64,000 nt of DNA, from contig NZ_RQVT01000050.1 in the NCBI RefSeq assembly GCF_004010055.1, positions 310,001 to 374,000 of the forward strand, read 5' to 3'. Source of the DNA: Psychroflexus aestuariivivens (lineage in GTDB: Bacteria > Bacteroidota > Bacteroidia > Flavobacteriales > Flavobacteriaceae). Position numbers and translations under genes: made by a program. The notes under the pieces are model-generated. The model was not told the DNA's origin and made no database searches. It was given only the letters and a program-made list of their open reading frames with translations. Positions 55,990 through 63,853 of the stretch are shown piece after piece. Each line of letters starts with the position of its first letter. Positions within the stretch are counted from its first letter, which is position 1.

Positions 55990-56415
55990 TCAAATGATAA
56001 AAACTTGGTGTTGAATATTTAAATCTGGTGAAAATTCAGGCGGGTCGTAAAATTTTAATTCGTCATATTCAGTCTGGAATTCTGCAAAACCGAACAAATA
56101 AATAAAACTGAAAGCGAAGACTGCGTTTGGCATTTCAAAGCTGAATTCGGCTTTAGAAAACTGAAGTTCATCTTGACCTTCAATGGTTTCAGTTTCGTTA
56201 TCACAACAGTTATCGGCTTTGTTTTTTTGATGAGAATTTTCGTGACTTTTAGCACTTTTTGACTTATGCATGGCACAAGTTTCTGCTTTTTTCATGATGG
56301 CTTTGTCTACCAAAATGTTGCCACAATAATGCGCATCTATGGTAAATGACATAGTTGAAAAAAGCACCAAAAATGCTAAAAAGATGGACGATATTTTGAA
56401 TAAATGCGTCTTCAC
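55990..56415 (-). CDS. HYC_CC_PP family protein
   Basis: A 141-residue membrane-associated or exported protein with the three marks of this Bacteroidota family: HYC (29-31), a CC pair (70-71) and PP in YDPPEF (125-126). An N-terminal hydrophobic segment (8-24) precedes them, and His, Lys and Cys are frequent near residues 46-71. GTG 56415 gives MKTHLFKISS, a normal signal-type start. TTG 56433 would put a -7-like motif inside the gene. It is 79 bases upstream of the RND pump gene, so a role in metal handling is likely (inference). Confidence 0.8.
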   Translation of the reverse strand: MKTHLFKISSIFLAFLVLFSTMSFTIDAHYCGNILVDKAIMKKAETCAMHKSKSAKSHENSHQKNKADNCCDNETETIEGQDELQFSKAEFSFEMPNAVFAFSFIYLFGFAEFQTEYDELKFYDPPEFSPDLNIQHQVFII

Positions 56416-56420
56416 AATTG

Positions 56421-56428
56421 CAAATTTA
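56421..56428 (-). promoter_or_regulatory. Possible -7 promoter element ahead of the HYC_CC_PP gene (TAAATTTG)
   Basis: An exact TAnnTTTG on the minus strand ends 5 bases before GTG 56415. It supports that start over TTG 56433. No TTG at 17-23 bases was found; one sits 12 bases upstream. Confidence 0.3.
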
Positions 56429-56439
56429 AGCAATTTTTG

Positions 56440-56880
56440 TCAAGAATTGTCTTTGGCGACATATTTTTGATAATAAAAGGCTGGCAATAAAACAAGTACG
56501 AATAAGGGTTGAATGAGAAAACGCCTGATATAAAAAATGGTGAAGTAGTCTTCTGAAGTCATATTTTCGATAGAATAACTAAAAAGCAAAATTAAAATCA
56601 AATAAGCCAAACCATAAATTAGCAGCGAAAATTTCAATGTTTTTTTACTTGGAAAAGCAATCCAGATAATTAGTAATGAAATAATGGTATTCAAAAGAAA
56701 CCTAAAACTGGTCGTCATAATCAACTGCCAAAGATCAAATGATGGAGCTTCTGAAAATTTATAAGTTGAATGGTAAAAATCAATTAAAGGATCATTAAAT
56801 ATTTCATCTTCGAAAAAGCGGATGATAGCTAATCCAACAAACAACAAAAAAATCAAGGTTAATTTCAGGTATTTATTCAT
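56440..56880 (-). CDS. Exosortase F system-associated protein
   Basis: A 146-residue protein with about four hydrophobic segments, beginning MNKYLKLTLIFLLFVGLAII. The pattern RFFEDEIFNDPLIDFYHS, then a helix-rich body with YIRRFLIQPLFVLVLLPAFY, matches the small partner always found beside XrtF in Flavobacteria. ATG 56880 is preferred, since a longer frame to 57033 only overlaps xrtF. The two genes overlap by 8 bases. Its function is unknown. Confidence 0.85.
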   Translation of the reverse strand: MNKYLKLTLIFLLFVGLAIIRFFEDEIFNDPLIDFYHSTYKFSEAPSFDLWQLIMTTSFRFLLNTIISLLIIWIAFPSKKTLKFSLLIYGLAYLILILLFSYSIENMTSEDYFTIFYIRRFLIQPLFVLVLLPAFYYQKYVAKDNS

Positions 56881-57430
56881 CGTCTGCAGCTTTATTTTCC
56901 TTTTTGTTGAAATTCCTAATCCATAAAAACCAGAGCAAGAAAACCACACCGTAAATAAAAGCAGGGAATAGTGTGCCATGCATAAAAGATTCGTGTTCAG
57001 GAATTTCATAAATGCCAATGGTAAGCAGAGCAATTCTAAGAATATTCAATGCATAAATTATAACAATGCCGCCAAAAATATAGAGTGCTGTTGTTTTGAA
57101 ATCTCTTCGAAACGCCAGAATAAAAGATAAAAATAAAATGATAACGCTCACAGCATTACAACCTTCCACAATTCTAACAAGATATTCTCCATTCAATCCA
57201 ATTCTCATGGATGCATCGTAATTGCTCGGAATAATTTTAGTTTCATATCCGAAAGCAGAAATAAGGTTTTCACTTTGCAGGGCTACGATATGAGTGATTA
57301 ATTCTGGATAATATTTTTCTGAAGTTCCATAATTCAGATACAAATTATAAAGTAAACTCAACACTAAATAGACGCCAAAGAAGGTGACTAGAAATTTGAT
57401 AACTGCTTTGTTTTTTCTAATTATTTCCAC
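56873..57430 (-). CDS. xrtF: Exosortase family protein XrtF
   Basis: A 185-residue membrane transpeptidase/protease relative that processes proteins with a C-terminal sorting signal. The exosortase triad is visible: Cys91 in VEGCNAVS, Arg132 in NILRIA and His151 in FMHGTLFP, all at membrane edges. There are about five hydrophobic segments. The XrtF-associated protein gene overlaps it. Nearby wza and wzc fit the known link between exosortases and exopolysaccharide export. No sorting-signal target was recognised in the window. Confidence 0.88.
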   Translation of the reverse strand: MEIIRKNKAVIKFLVTFFGVYLVLSLLYNLYLNYGTSEKYYPELITHIVALQSENLISAFGYETKIIPSNYDASMRIGLNGEYLVRIVEGCNAVSVIILFLSFILAFRRDFKTTALYIFGGIVIIYALNILRIALLTIGIYEIPEHESFMHGTLFPAFIYGVVFLLWFLWIRNFNKKENKAADDE

Positions 57431-57542
57431 TAAACCAGATTTAAAATTTTAAATGATTTCAACTTTGTGTTCCGTATAAAATCTAAGGTAACTTTTAACA
57501 AATTTATAGAAATTTGATTATCAACGACCTTTAAATATTAAA

Positions 57543-57550
57543 TACTTTTG
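57543..57550 (+). promoter_or_regulatory. Possible -7 promoter element for the GAF gene (TACTTTTG)
   Basis: An exact TAnnTTTG ends 14 bases before the ATG. TTG at 57514-57516 is 26 bases away, slightly beyond the usual range. Confidence 0.4.
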
Positions 57551-57564
57551 TCAAAAAAATAGTT

Positions 57565-58023
57565 ATGGCTTTAGAACAGTTGAAACCTGAAATAGAAAAA
57601 ATATTGAATCAAGAGCAACTCGATGTAAATCATAGATTGACAGAAGTGTGTACTTTGCTGGAGCAAAATGAGGATCATTATGATTGGGTTGGGTTTTATT
57701 TCAAAAACGGCGATAAGCGCGAATTGATTTTAAGAGCTTTTGCCGGTGAACCTACGGATCACACGATCATTCCTTTTGGAAAAGGGATTTGTGGTCAGGT
57801 TGCAGAATCAAATCAAAATTTTGTAGTTGAAGATGTCAGTGCGCAAGATAATTATATCGCTTGCAACATTCATGTGAAATCAGAAGTTGTGATTCCACTA
57901 TTTCTGAATGGTGAAAATATTGGTCAAATTGATATTGATTCGCATACAAAAAATGCTTTTTCAAAAACTGATGAAGAATTTTTGACTTGGGTCAATCAAC
58001 AGGTGAGTGAAATTTTGAAGTAA
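57565..58023 (+). CDS. GAF domain protein, free methionine-R-sulfoxide reductase-like
   Basis: A 152-residue single GAF domain. The family stretches WVGFYF, GKGICGQVAE and NYIACNIHVKSEVVIPLF are present, as in fRMsr, which reduces free methionine-R-sulfoxide. Cys76 and Cys100 are spaced like Cys94 and Cys118 of the E. coli enzyme. The third cysteine (E. coli Cys84) is replaced, with His66 at that position. Activity is thus plausible but not certain. It is monocistronic, convergent with the following polysaccharide gene, 3 bases apart. Confidence 0.85.
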   Translation: MALEQLKPEIEKILNQEQLDVNHRLTEVCTLLEQNEDHYDWVGFYFKNGDKRELILRAFAGEPTDHTIIPFGKGICGQVAESNQNFVVEDVSAQDNYIACNIHVKSEVVIPLFLNGENIGQIDIDSHTKNAFSKTDEEFLTWVNQQVSEILK

Positions 58024-58026
58024 TAA

Positions 58027-59943
58027 TTACATGGCATTTTTTTGACGTTGCTGTTCGGTCAAAGGGATGAATTCTGGTACTAATTTTTTCAGAACTTCAA
58101 TAGATTTGATTTCATTATTATTTGAAATTTGATTGACAAGATTTTCTAAAAGAATCAGTTTGCCTTTATCAAAGGCAAAACTAGCTTTAGCAATCAGTAT
58201 TTTTTGGTGATGAGTTGGTTGGGTATTTTCTTTGTCCGCTAGTAGCTCTTCATAAAGCTTTTCGCCTGGTCTTAAACCTGTGTAAACAATTTTGATATCT
58301 TCATCTGGAACAAAACCAGATAAGCGAATCATTTGTTTTGCCAAATCAATAATTTTGACTGGTTTACCCATATCAAAAACGTAAATTTCACCACCGTTGC
58401 CCATTGCTCCAGCTTCTAAAACCAGTTGGCAAGCTTCATCTATGGTCATAAAGAATCGAGTAATATCTGGGTGAGTTACAGTAACTGGACCGAGTTCTTC
58501 AATTTGTTTTTTGAAATGCGGAATTACAGATCCATTTGAACCTAATACATTACCAAATCTAGTTGTAATAAATCTGGTCTTCGTAGTTTTTAGCCTGGCT
58601 AATGACTGAACGTAAATTTCTGCTCCACGTTTTGAAGCTCCCATAATATTTGTGGGATTTACGGCTTTATCGGTAGAGACAAACACAAAACGATCAACAT
58701 TGTTTTCTACAGAAAGATCAACCAGGTTTTTGGTGCCAATAAAGTTCACATCCAAAGCTTCAATTGGATTAGCTTCCATCATTGGTACGTGTTTGTAGGC
58801 AGCACCATGAAAAACTATCTCAGGTTGATGTTCATTGAAAATTAACTCAATGCGTTTTTTATTACGAACATTTGCAATTATTTTTTCATAATTAATAGTT
58901 GGAAACTCTTTATCCATACAAAGACTCATTGTATGAAGTGGAGTTTCAGCTTGATCCAGCATCAATATTTTTCTAGGTTTGAATGGAATCAATTGCTTCA
59001 CAATATCACTACCAATAGAGCCAGCAGCACCAGTAACCAAAATGGTTTTGTCTTTGTAAATAGCGCTTAATTTATCTTTTTGAAGTTTTATAGGTGTTCT
59101 TTGAAGTAAATCTTCTAAATTCACTTTTTTGATTTCAGCAGAAATACTTTCGCCATCCCAATCCTGGAGTTCTGGAAGTTTGAAAATTTTGAAATTGAGC
59201 TCTAATAACTTATTTAAAAATTCGGGTTCATTGGTAGAAAGTTCTCTTAATTTTTGGCTGGAAATTATAATGCAAGTCGCGCCTCTTATTTTTTTGTGCT
59301 GAAGCTGTTCAATGGTAACAATTGGCAGGGTTAAGATTCTAGTACGTTTCAGTTTTCCAGATTCATTGATAAATCCTACAACATTAAACTTTTTTTGAGT
59401 ATCAGCAATAATACTTTCAGCAACCGCAACATCTGTAAGACTGGTTCCTAGAATCAAAGCCCGCGATGAAGTAGAGTTTGAATGAATAAGTTGATATATG
59501 CGTTTGACGAGAACTCTGAAAAAGAATAACATTGAAAATGCAATAAACCCGTAAACAACAGCTCCTGCATTAATAATCAACTTTTCGCCTAAAGTTTGAA
59601 AATAAATTTGATTAACAACTAAAATAGAGACAACTGCCAAAATTGTAGTTTGCAATTGTTTAATTGCATCTCTAAAACCAGTATATCTTACAATTCCTGC
59701 ATAAGATTTCAGAATTAAAAAAATGAGAATCTGAATACCAAAAATAATCCAGAAGTTAAGTTTAAGGTTTAGGTAGTCAGGCTCAGGCTCAGAAATAGTT
59801 GAAATAAGAAAAAAAGTAGACTGGGCGGCTACAAAAACTATTAACGTGTCTATAGAGAAAATTATGCTTCTGGGGACGTAATTTTTGACAAGTCCTTTAA
59901 GTAAATTGACAGGTTTCTGTTTTATTAAATTTAGGAAACTCAT
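58027..59943 (-). CDS. CapD/FlaA1-like nucleotide-sugar epimerase/dehydratase
   Basis: A 638-residue membrane-anchored SDR enzyme. There are four N-terminal helices, a CoA-binding-like Rossmann part (about 155-280), and the catalytic domain from about 295 with VTGAAGSIGSDIVKQL. FVFVSTDKAVNPTNIMGASK and TRFGNVLGSNGSVIP follow, as in CapD/WbpM 4,6-dehydratases. It probably makes a UDP-4-keto-6-deoxy sugar for the polymer. It is divergent from the wza-wzc genes and has its own promoter. Confidence 0.93.
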   Translation of the reverse strand: MSFLNLIKQKPVNLLKGLVKNYVPRSIIFSIDTLIVFVAAQSTFFLISTISEPEPDYLNLKLNFWIIFGIQILIFLILKSYAGIVRYTGFRDAIKQLQTTILAVVSILVVNQIYFQTLGEKLIINAGAVVYGFIAFSMLFFFRVLVKRIYQLIHSNSTSSRALILGTSLTDVAVAESIIADTQKKFNVVGFINESGKLKRTRILTLPIVTIEQLQHKKIRGATCIIISSQKLRELSTNEPEFLNKLLELNFKIFKLPELQDWDGESISAEIKKVNLEDLLQRTPIKLQKDKLSAIYKDKTILVTGAAGSIGSDIVKQLIPFKPRKILMLDQAETPLHTMSLCMDKEFPTINYEKIIANVRNKKRIELIFNEHQPEIVFHGAAYKHVPMMEANPIEALDVNFIGTKNLVDLSVENNVDRFVFVSTDKAVNPTNIMGASKRGAEIYVQSLARLKTTKTRFITTRFGNVLGSNGSVIPHFKKQIEELGPVTVTHPDITRFFMTIDEACQLVLEAGAMGNGGEIYVFDMGKPVKIIDLAKQMIRLSGFVPDEDIKIVYTGLRPGEKLYEELLADKENTQPTHHQKILIAKASFAFDKGKLILLENLVNQISNNNEIKSIEVLKKLVPEFIPLTEQQRQKNAM

Positions 59944-59993
59944 AATTTTTAGATAGATAAAATCTTAGAACGATTAGTTAAATTTTTCCAAAA

Positions 59994-60022
59994 CAAATTT
60001 AATCATTAATATGATTACACAA
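59994..60022 (-). promoter_or_regulatory. Promoter of the CapD-like gene
   Basis: On the minus strand TTG (60022-60020), 18 bases, then TAAATTTG (59994-60001) match the TTG-N17-23-TAnnTTTG consensus in full. The -7 element ends 50 bases before the start codon. Confidence 0.55.
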
Positions 60023-60137
60023 TAAATTTAAGCATAAAAAAGTTAATTATAGAATATTTCCTATTTTAGTCAACAGTACAGTTTTGAGTTTAAAAAAAAA
60101 ACGTGTTATTTGTAACTATTTTGCTAGCTTAAAAAAC

Positions 60138-60902
60138 ATGAAAAAATTATTTATTCTTATTGTTCCTTTTTTAATTCTAAGTTGTGCTACTCGGAAGGAA
60201 GTTATTTATTATCAAGATATTGATGATCAAAACTTGGAGCCTTTAGCAGAAATTAGTTCACACCCCAAAATTCAAGTCAATGATATTTTGAATATTGAAG
60301 TCGCAGCACTAAATCCAGAAAGCGTAATGCCTTATAAATTTGATACTGGTGGTTCTAACCAACAACAACCCAGAAATGTTGAACTTATGAAATTAATGGG
60401 TTATTTGGTAAATAGTGATGGCGAAATCAATTTTCCTCAACTTGGACTTATCGAAGTTCAAGGAAAAAATACACAAGAGGTGCAACAACTTTTAGAAAAG
60501 AAATTAAAGCAGTTTGTCCAAGACCCAACTGTTCGAGTGAGAATAATTAATTTTAAATTTACTTTTGAAGGTGAAGTAGAAAAACCTGGAACTTACGAAA
60601 CTACAGAAGAAAATCTAACTTTGCCCCAAGCCTTAGGTATGGCTGGAGGTTTGAGCATTAGAGGTAAACGCGAGAATATTCTTATCATAAGACAAGTTGC
60701 AGGAGAACGCATAGTGAAACGCATAGACATGACTCAATCTGATTGGATGAATACCGAGTTTTTTTACATTAAACCTAATGATCTGATTTATGTAGAACCT
60801 AACAATCCAAGAGTTGCTTCTGCTGGATTTATTAGTAATGTTGGTACAGTCATTTCTGTAATTTCAATTCTGTCATCTCTAATCGTCCTAATCTCTAGAT
60901 AA
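60138..60902 (+). CDS. Polysaccharide export protein Wza, lipoprotein
   Basis: A 254-residue outer membrane polysaccharide channel. The signal peptide ends in the lipobox ILSC (Cys16). A Poly_export domain follows, with HPKIQVNDILNIEVAALNPE and GEINFPQLGLIEVQGKNTQE. The SLBB domain (about 140-220) carries TFEGEVEKPGTYE and LTLPQALGMAGGLS. A C-terminal hydrophobic helix (about 232-251) is the likely outer-membrane helix. ATG 60138 is chosen because it starts the signal peptide; a TTG at 60084 would add an unlikely 18-residue tail. wzc follows 2 bases after the stop. Confidence 0.93.
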   Translation: MKKLFILIVPFLILSCATRKEVIYYQDIDDQNLEPLAEISSHPKIQVNDILNIEVAALNPESVMPYKFDTGGSNQQQPRNVELMKLMGYLVNSDGEINFPQLGLIEVQGKNTQEVQQLLEKKLKQFVQDPTVRVRIINFKFTFEGEVEKPGTYETTEENLTLPQALGMAGGLSIRGKRENILIIRQVAGERIVKRIDMTQSDWMNTEFFYIKPNDLIYVEPNNPRVASAGFISNVGTVISVISILSSLIVLISR

Positions 60903-60904
60903 TT

Positions 60905-63328
60905 ATGTCCGAAAACTATAATTCAAATTTATCTACTTCTGCCCAGGAAGAATTGAAAAGTGAAGGCGATGTTAAACAAATCATTTTTCAATATCTGAAA
61001 TACTGGCCTTGGTTTGCTATCTCTGTTTTTATTTGTTTGAGTCTTGCTTTTCTATATTTAAGATACACTACAAGTGTTTATAAAACAGCGACTCAGATTA
61101 AAATTTTGAAAGATGAAGGCGGGTTGGATTTGTCTGGACTTCAAGGTAGTGCGCCACTTTTCGACTGGAATAAGATTAACCTTCAGAATGAAATAGAAGT
61201 TATAAAGTCTAGAAGAATAGCCAAAAAGGTCGTAGATACTTTAAATTTGGAAACTTCGTATTATAAATCTGGCAATCTGAAAGTTTCGGAAATTTGGAAA
61301 GATGAAGTTCCTTTTGTGGTAGAATGGTCAAATGGAAAAGACTTTAGAGATAAGTCTGGTAGCTATGATGTGAAATTCACAAGTTTAACAAAATACGAGC
61401 TTAGCAATCCTGAAACTGGCTTTAGAGATCGTTTCAATCCTGGTGATACCTTAGAAGTAGAAGGTAATAAATTCGTGATTAATTTTAACCCTAGTTTTGA
61501 TAAAAACCTGAATTCAATTATAAATTCCACATTTAGTTTTACTCGAAAAAATAAAGAAAGCGCAGCAGCCAGTTTATCGCAAAAATTTAAAATAGAGATT
61601 TTAGGAGAAGGTAGCGAAATTCTTGACATTTCAATGAATGGTCAAAATCCACAAAAAAACCAGGATGTACTAGATGCTTTAGTCAGTGAATTCAATGAGG
61701 ATGGTGTGGCTGATAAACGCTTAGTTGCAAAACGTACGGAGGAATTTGTTATAGAAAGGCTAGGCTATTTAGTTGAGGAGCTAGATACTGTTGAAAGTGG
61801 TTTGGTGGATTTCAAAAAAGGTAATGAATTACTTACTATTGAAACAAGTGCGGGAGAAATTATAACAAAAAGTAGTGAAGCAGAATTGAGACGCTATGAA
61901 GTTTTGACCCAAATTGCGCTTACAAAAAGCTTTAAGGAAGTTATTCTCAATCAAGATGAATACGGACTATTACCAGCAGATATTGGAATTGACAATTCAA
62001 ATATCAATGCTTTTACAGAATCTTACAATGAAAAAATTATTGAAAGACAGAAACTTTTGGTGTCTTCAACTAAAGACAACCCGCTAATTATTGAAGCCAA
62101 TAGAATCCTTAAACAGTTGCGAGACAATATACTCAATACCATAGATGGTTACATCAAGAGTTTAAATATTGCTTTAGATGATATCCAAACTAGAGAAGAA
62201 ACTTTCGAAGAAAACTTCGAGGAATTACCAGAACAAGAAAAACAGTTTAGGGTTATACAGCGTCAGCAAGCAATTAAAGAAAAATTATATTTATTCTTAC
62301 TTCAGAAGCGAGAAGAAGCAGCATTATCCAACGCTATTACTGCGCCTGTTATTAAAGTAGTAGATTTCGCTTACACTTCAGGATCACCAGTAAGTCCAAA
62401 GTCTAAAGTCATTTTATTAGCTGGTGGAATTATAGGTTTTTTAATTCCATTTGGAATTTTATTTTTAGCCTTTTTGTTAGATACTAAATTAAAATCTAAA
62501 GATCAAATTAAGTCTTATTTGCCAAATATCCCTATTGTGGCAGAAATACCTATGCGAAAAAAGGATGAAGATCCAATTATTCAAACTAACGAACGCTCAC
62601 CAGTAGCTGAAGCTTTTAGGATTTTAAGAACCAATTTGAACTATCTCAACCTAAAGAAAAGCGGTCATGGAAAATCTGATGATGGCCAAATAATCATGGT
62701 AACCTCAACCACAAAAGCAGAAGGTAAAACCTTTGTTTCAGTCAATTTAGCGAGTACTTTAGCTTCAACAAACAAAAAAGTATTACTGATGGGTTGTGAT
62801 TTAAGGAATCCACAATTGCATAATTACCTAAATATTGGTAAAAATCACACTGGAGTGACCAACTTTTTGTATGATCATTCTGTAGAATTTGATGATTTAA
62901 TTTTAGAGCAGCAAATTAAAAATTCAAATATAGATATTGTTCTTTCAGGTGAAATTCCGCCTAACCCTGCTGAACTCCTGATGAGTGACCGATACGAAGA
63001 AATGATTAGCGCAGCTAAAGAAAAGTACGATTATATTGTTATAGATACTGCGCCTACAATTTTGGTCACCGACACGATTTTGATTTCTAAATTTGCCGAT
63101 ATCACACTATATTTAACCAGAGCTGGTTATACCGATATAAGATTATTGCCACACATCAACGAATATTATCAAGATAAGAAATTGGTGAATGTTGGACTGG
63201 TCATGAATGGTTTGCCTGAAACTGGAATTAGCGCCTACAAGTACGGTTACACTTATGGTTATGCCTATGGCTATGGTTACGCTTATGGAGATAAGCCTAA
63301 GAAAAAGAAGTTTTGGAAATTCTGGTAA
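60905..63328 (+). CDS. Wzc-type tyrosine autokinase, polysaccharide co-polymerase
   Basis: An 807-residue inner-membrane protein. It has a Wzz domain (TM near 34-54 and 505-528, periplasmic coiled coil between) and a cytoplasmic BY-kinase with P-loop TSTTKAEGKT at 600-609 and VIDTAPTILV near 715. The C-terminal tail is a run in which Tyr occurs at every second residue, 9 tyrosines in about 20 positions, ending KPKKKKFWKFW. It regulates chain length and export through cycles of autophosphorylation. It is followed by the C40 peptidase gene, one base between stop and start. Confidence 0.94.
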   Translation: MSENYNSNLSTSAQEELKSEGDVKQIIFQYLKYWPWFAISVFICLSLAFLYLRYTTSVYKTATQIKILKDEGGLDLSGLQGSAPLFDWNKINLQNEIEVIKSRRIAKKVVDTLNLETSYYKSGNLKVSEIWKDEVPFVVEWSNGKDFRDKSGSYDVKFTSLTKYELSNPETGFRDRFNPGDTLEVEGNKFVINFNPSFDKNLNSIINSTFSFTRKNKESAAASLSQKFKIEILGEGSEILDISMNGQNPQKNQDVLDALVSEFNEDGVADKRLVAKRTEEFVIERLGYLVEELDTVESGLVDFKKGNELLTIETSAGEIITKSSEAELRRYEVLTQIALTKSFKEVILNQDEYGLLPADIGIDNSNINAFTESYNEKIIERQKLLVSSTKDNPLIIEANRILKQLRDNILNTIDGYIKSLNIALDDIQTREETFEENFEELPEQEKQFRVIQRQQAIKEKLYLFLLQKREEAALSNAITAPVIKVVDFAYTSGSPVSPKSKVILLAGGIIGFLIPFGILFLAFLLDTKLKSKDQIKSYLPNIPIVAEIPMRKKDEDPIIQTNERSPVAEAFRILRTNLNYLNLKKSGHGKSDDGQIIMVTSTTKAEGKTFVSVNLASTLASTNKKVLLMGCDLRNPQLHNYLNIGKNHTGVTNFLYDHSVEFDDLILEQQIKNSNIDIVLSGEIPPNPAELLMSDRYEEMISAAKEKYDYIVIDTAPTILVTDTILISKFADITLYLTRAGYTDIRLLPHINEYYQDKKLVNVGLVMNGLPETGISAYKYGYTYGYAYGYGYAYGDKPKKKKFWKFW

Positions 63329-63329
63329 T

Positions 63330-63830
63330 TTGAAATGCTTTAGAATAAAATATAGTTTATTATCATTTTTGCTTTTCGCATTTATGTTGTCCTCATGCGG
63401 TTCAAAAAAAAACCTGAACGCTTCTGGAAATAACAATTTAAAACTTAAAGCAATAGAAATTGTAAATTATTCCAAATCCTTTTTAGGAACACCTTATAAA
63501 TATGGTGGTACTACCTCAAGAGGCATGGATTGTTCTGGTTTGGTTCAGATTTCTTTTTTACAATTTGGTTTAGAATTGCCAAGGACATCTAGTGACATGT
63601 CTAATTTTGGCAAGTCTTTGAAATTGAAAAATGTTGAAGTCGGTGATTTAGTTTTTTTTAGAACCTCCAAAAATCACCGAAAAATTAATCATGTCGGGTT
63701 GGTGGTCAAAAAATATGGAGATCAGATAGAATTTATACATTCTAGTAGCACAAGAGGCGTTATGATTTCATCAATTAAAAATCCATATTGGGAAAAAAAC
63801 TATGTGAAAAGCAGAAGAGTTTTAAATTAA
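63330..63830 (+). CDS. C40 (NlpC/P60) peptidase lipoprotein
   Basis: A 166-residue predicted lipoprotein. The signal segment runs at 8-22 with lipobox Cys23 (MLSSCGS). The NlpC/P60 domain follows: YKYGGTTSRGMDCSGLVQIS with catalytic Cys68, then RTSSDM, VGDLVFF and HVGLV with His121. Start TTG 63330, one base after the wzc stop, gives MKCFRIKYSLL; a longer frame from 63207 only overlaps wzc. Cell wall peptidases of this family often sit next to export machinery. Confidence 0.87.
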   Translation: MKCFRIKYSLLSFLLFAFMLSSCGSKKNLNASGNNNLKLKAIEIVNYSKSFLGTPYKYGGTTSRGMDCSGLVQISFLQFGLELPRTSSDMSNFGKSLKLKNVEVGDLVFFRTSKNHRKINHVGLVVKKYGDQIEFIHSSSTRGVMISSIKNPYWEKNYVKSRRVLN

Positions 63831-63853
63831 TTTCATCCTAAATACTTACAAAA

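Noticed and set aside
56881-57033. Longer start for the XrtF-associated protein.
   Set aside because: It lies fully inside xrtF, and the family begins at MNKYLK (ATG 56880).
60084-60137. TTG start 54 bases before the Wza ATG.
   Set aside because: It would put a basic 18-residue extension before a standard lipoprotein signal.
63207-63329. Longer start for the C40 peptidase.
   Set aside because: The added residues are an out-of-frame reading of the Tyr-rich wzc tail; TTG 63330 directly precedes the signal peptide.
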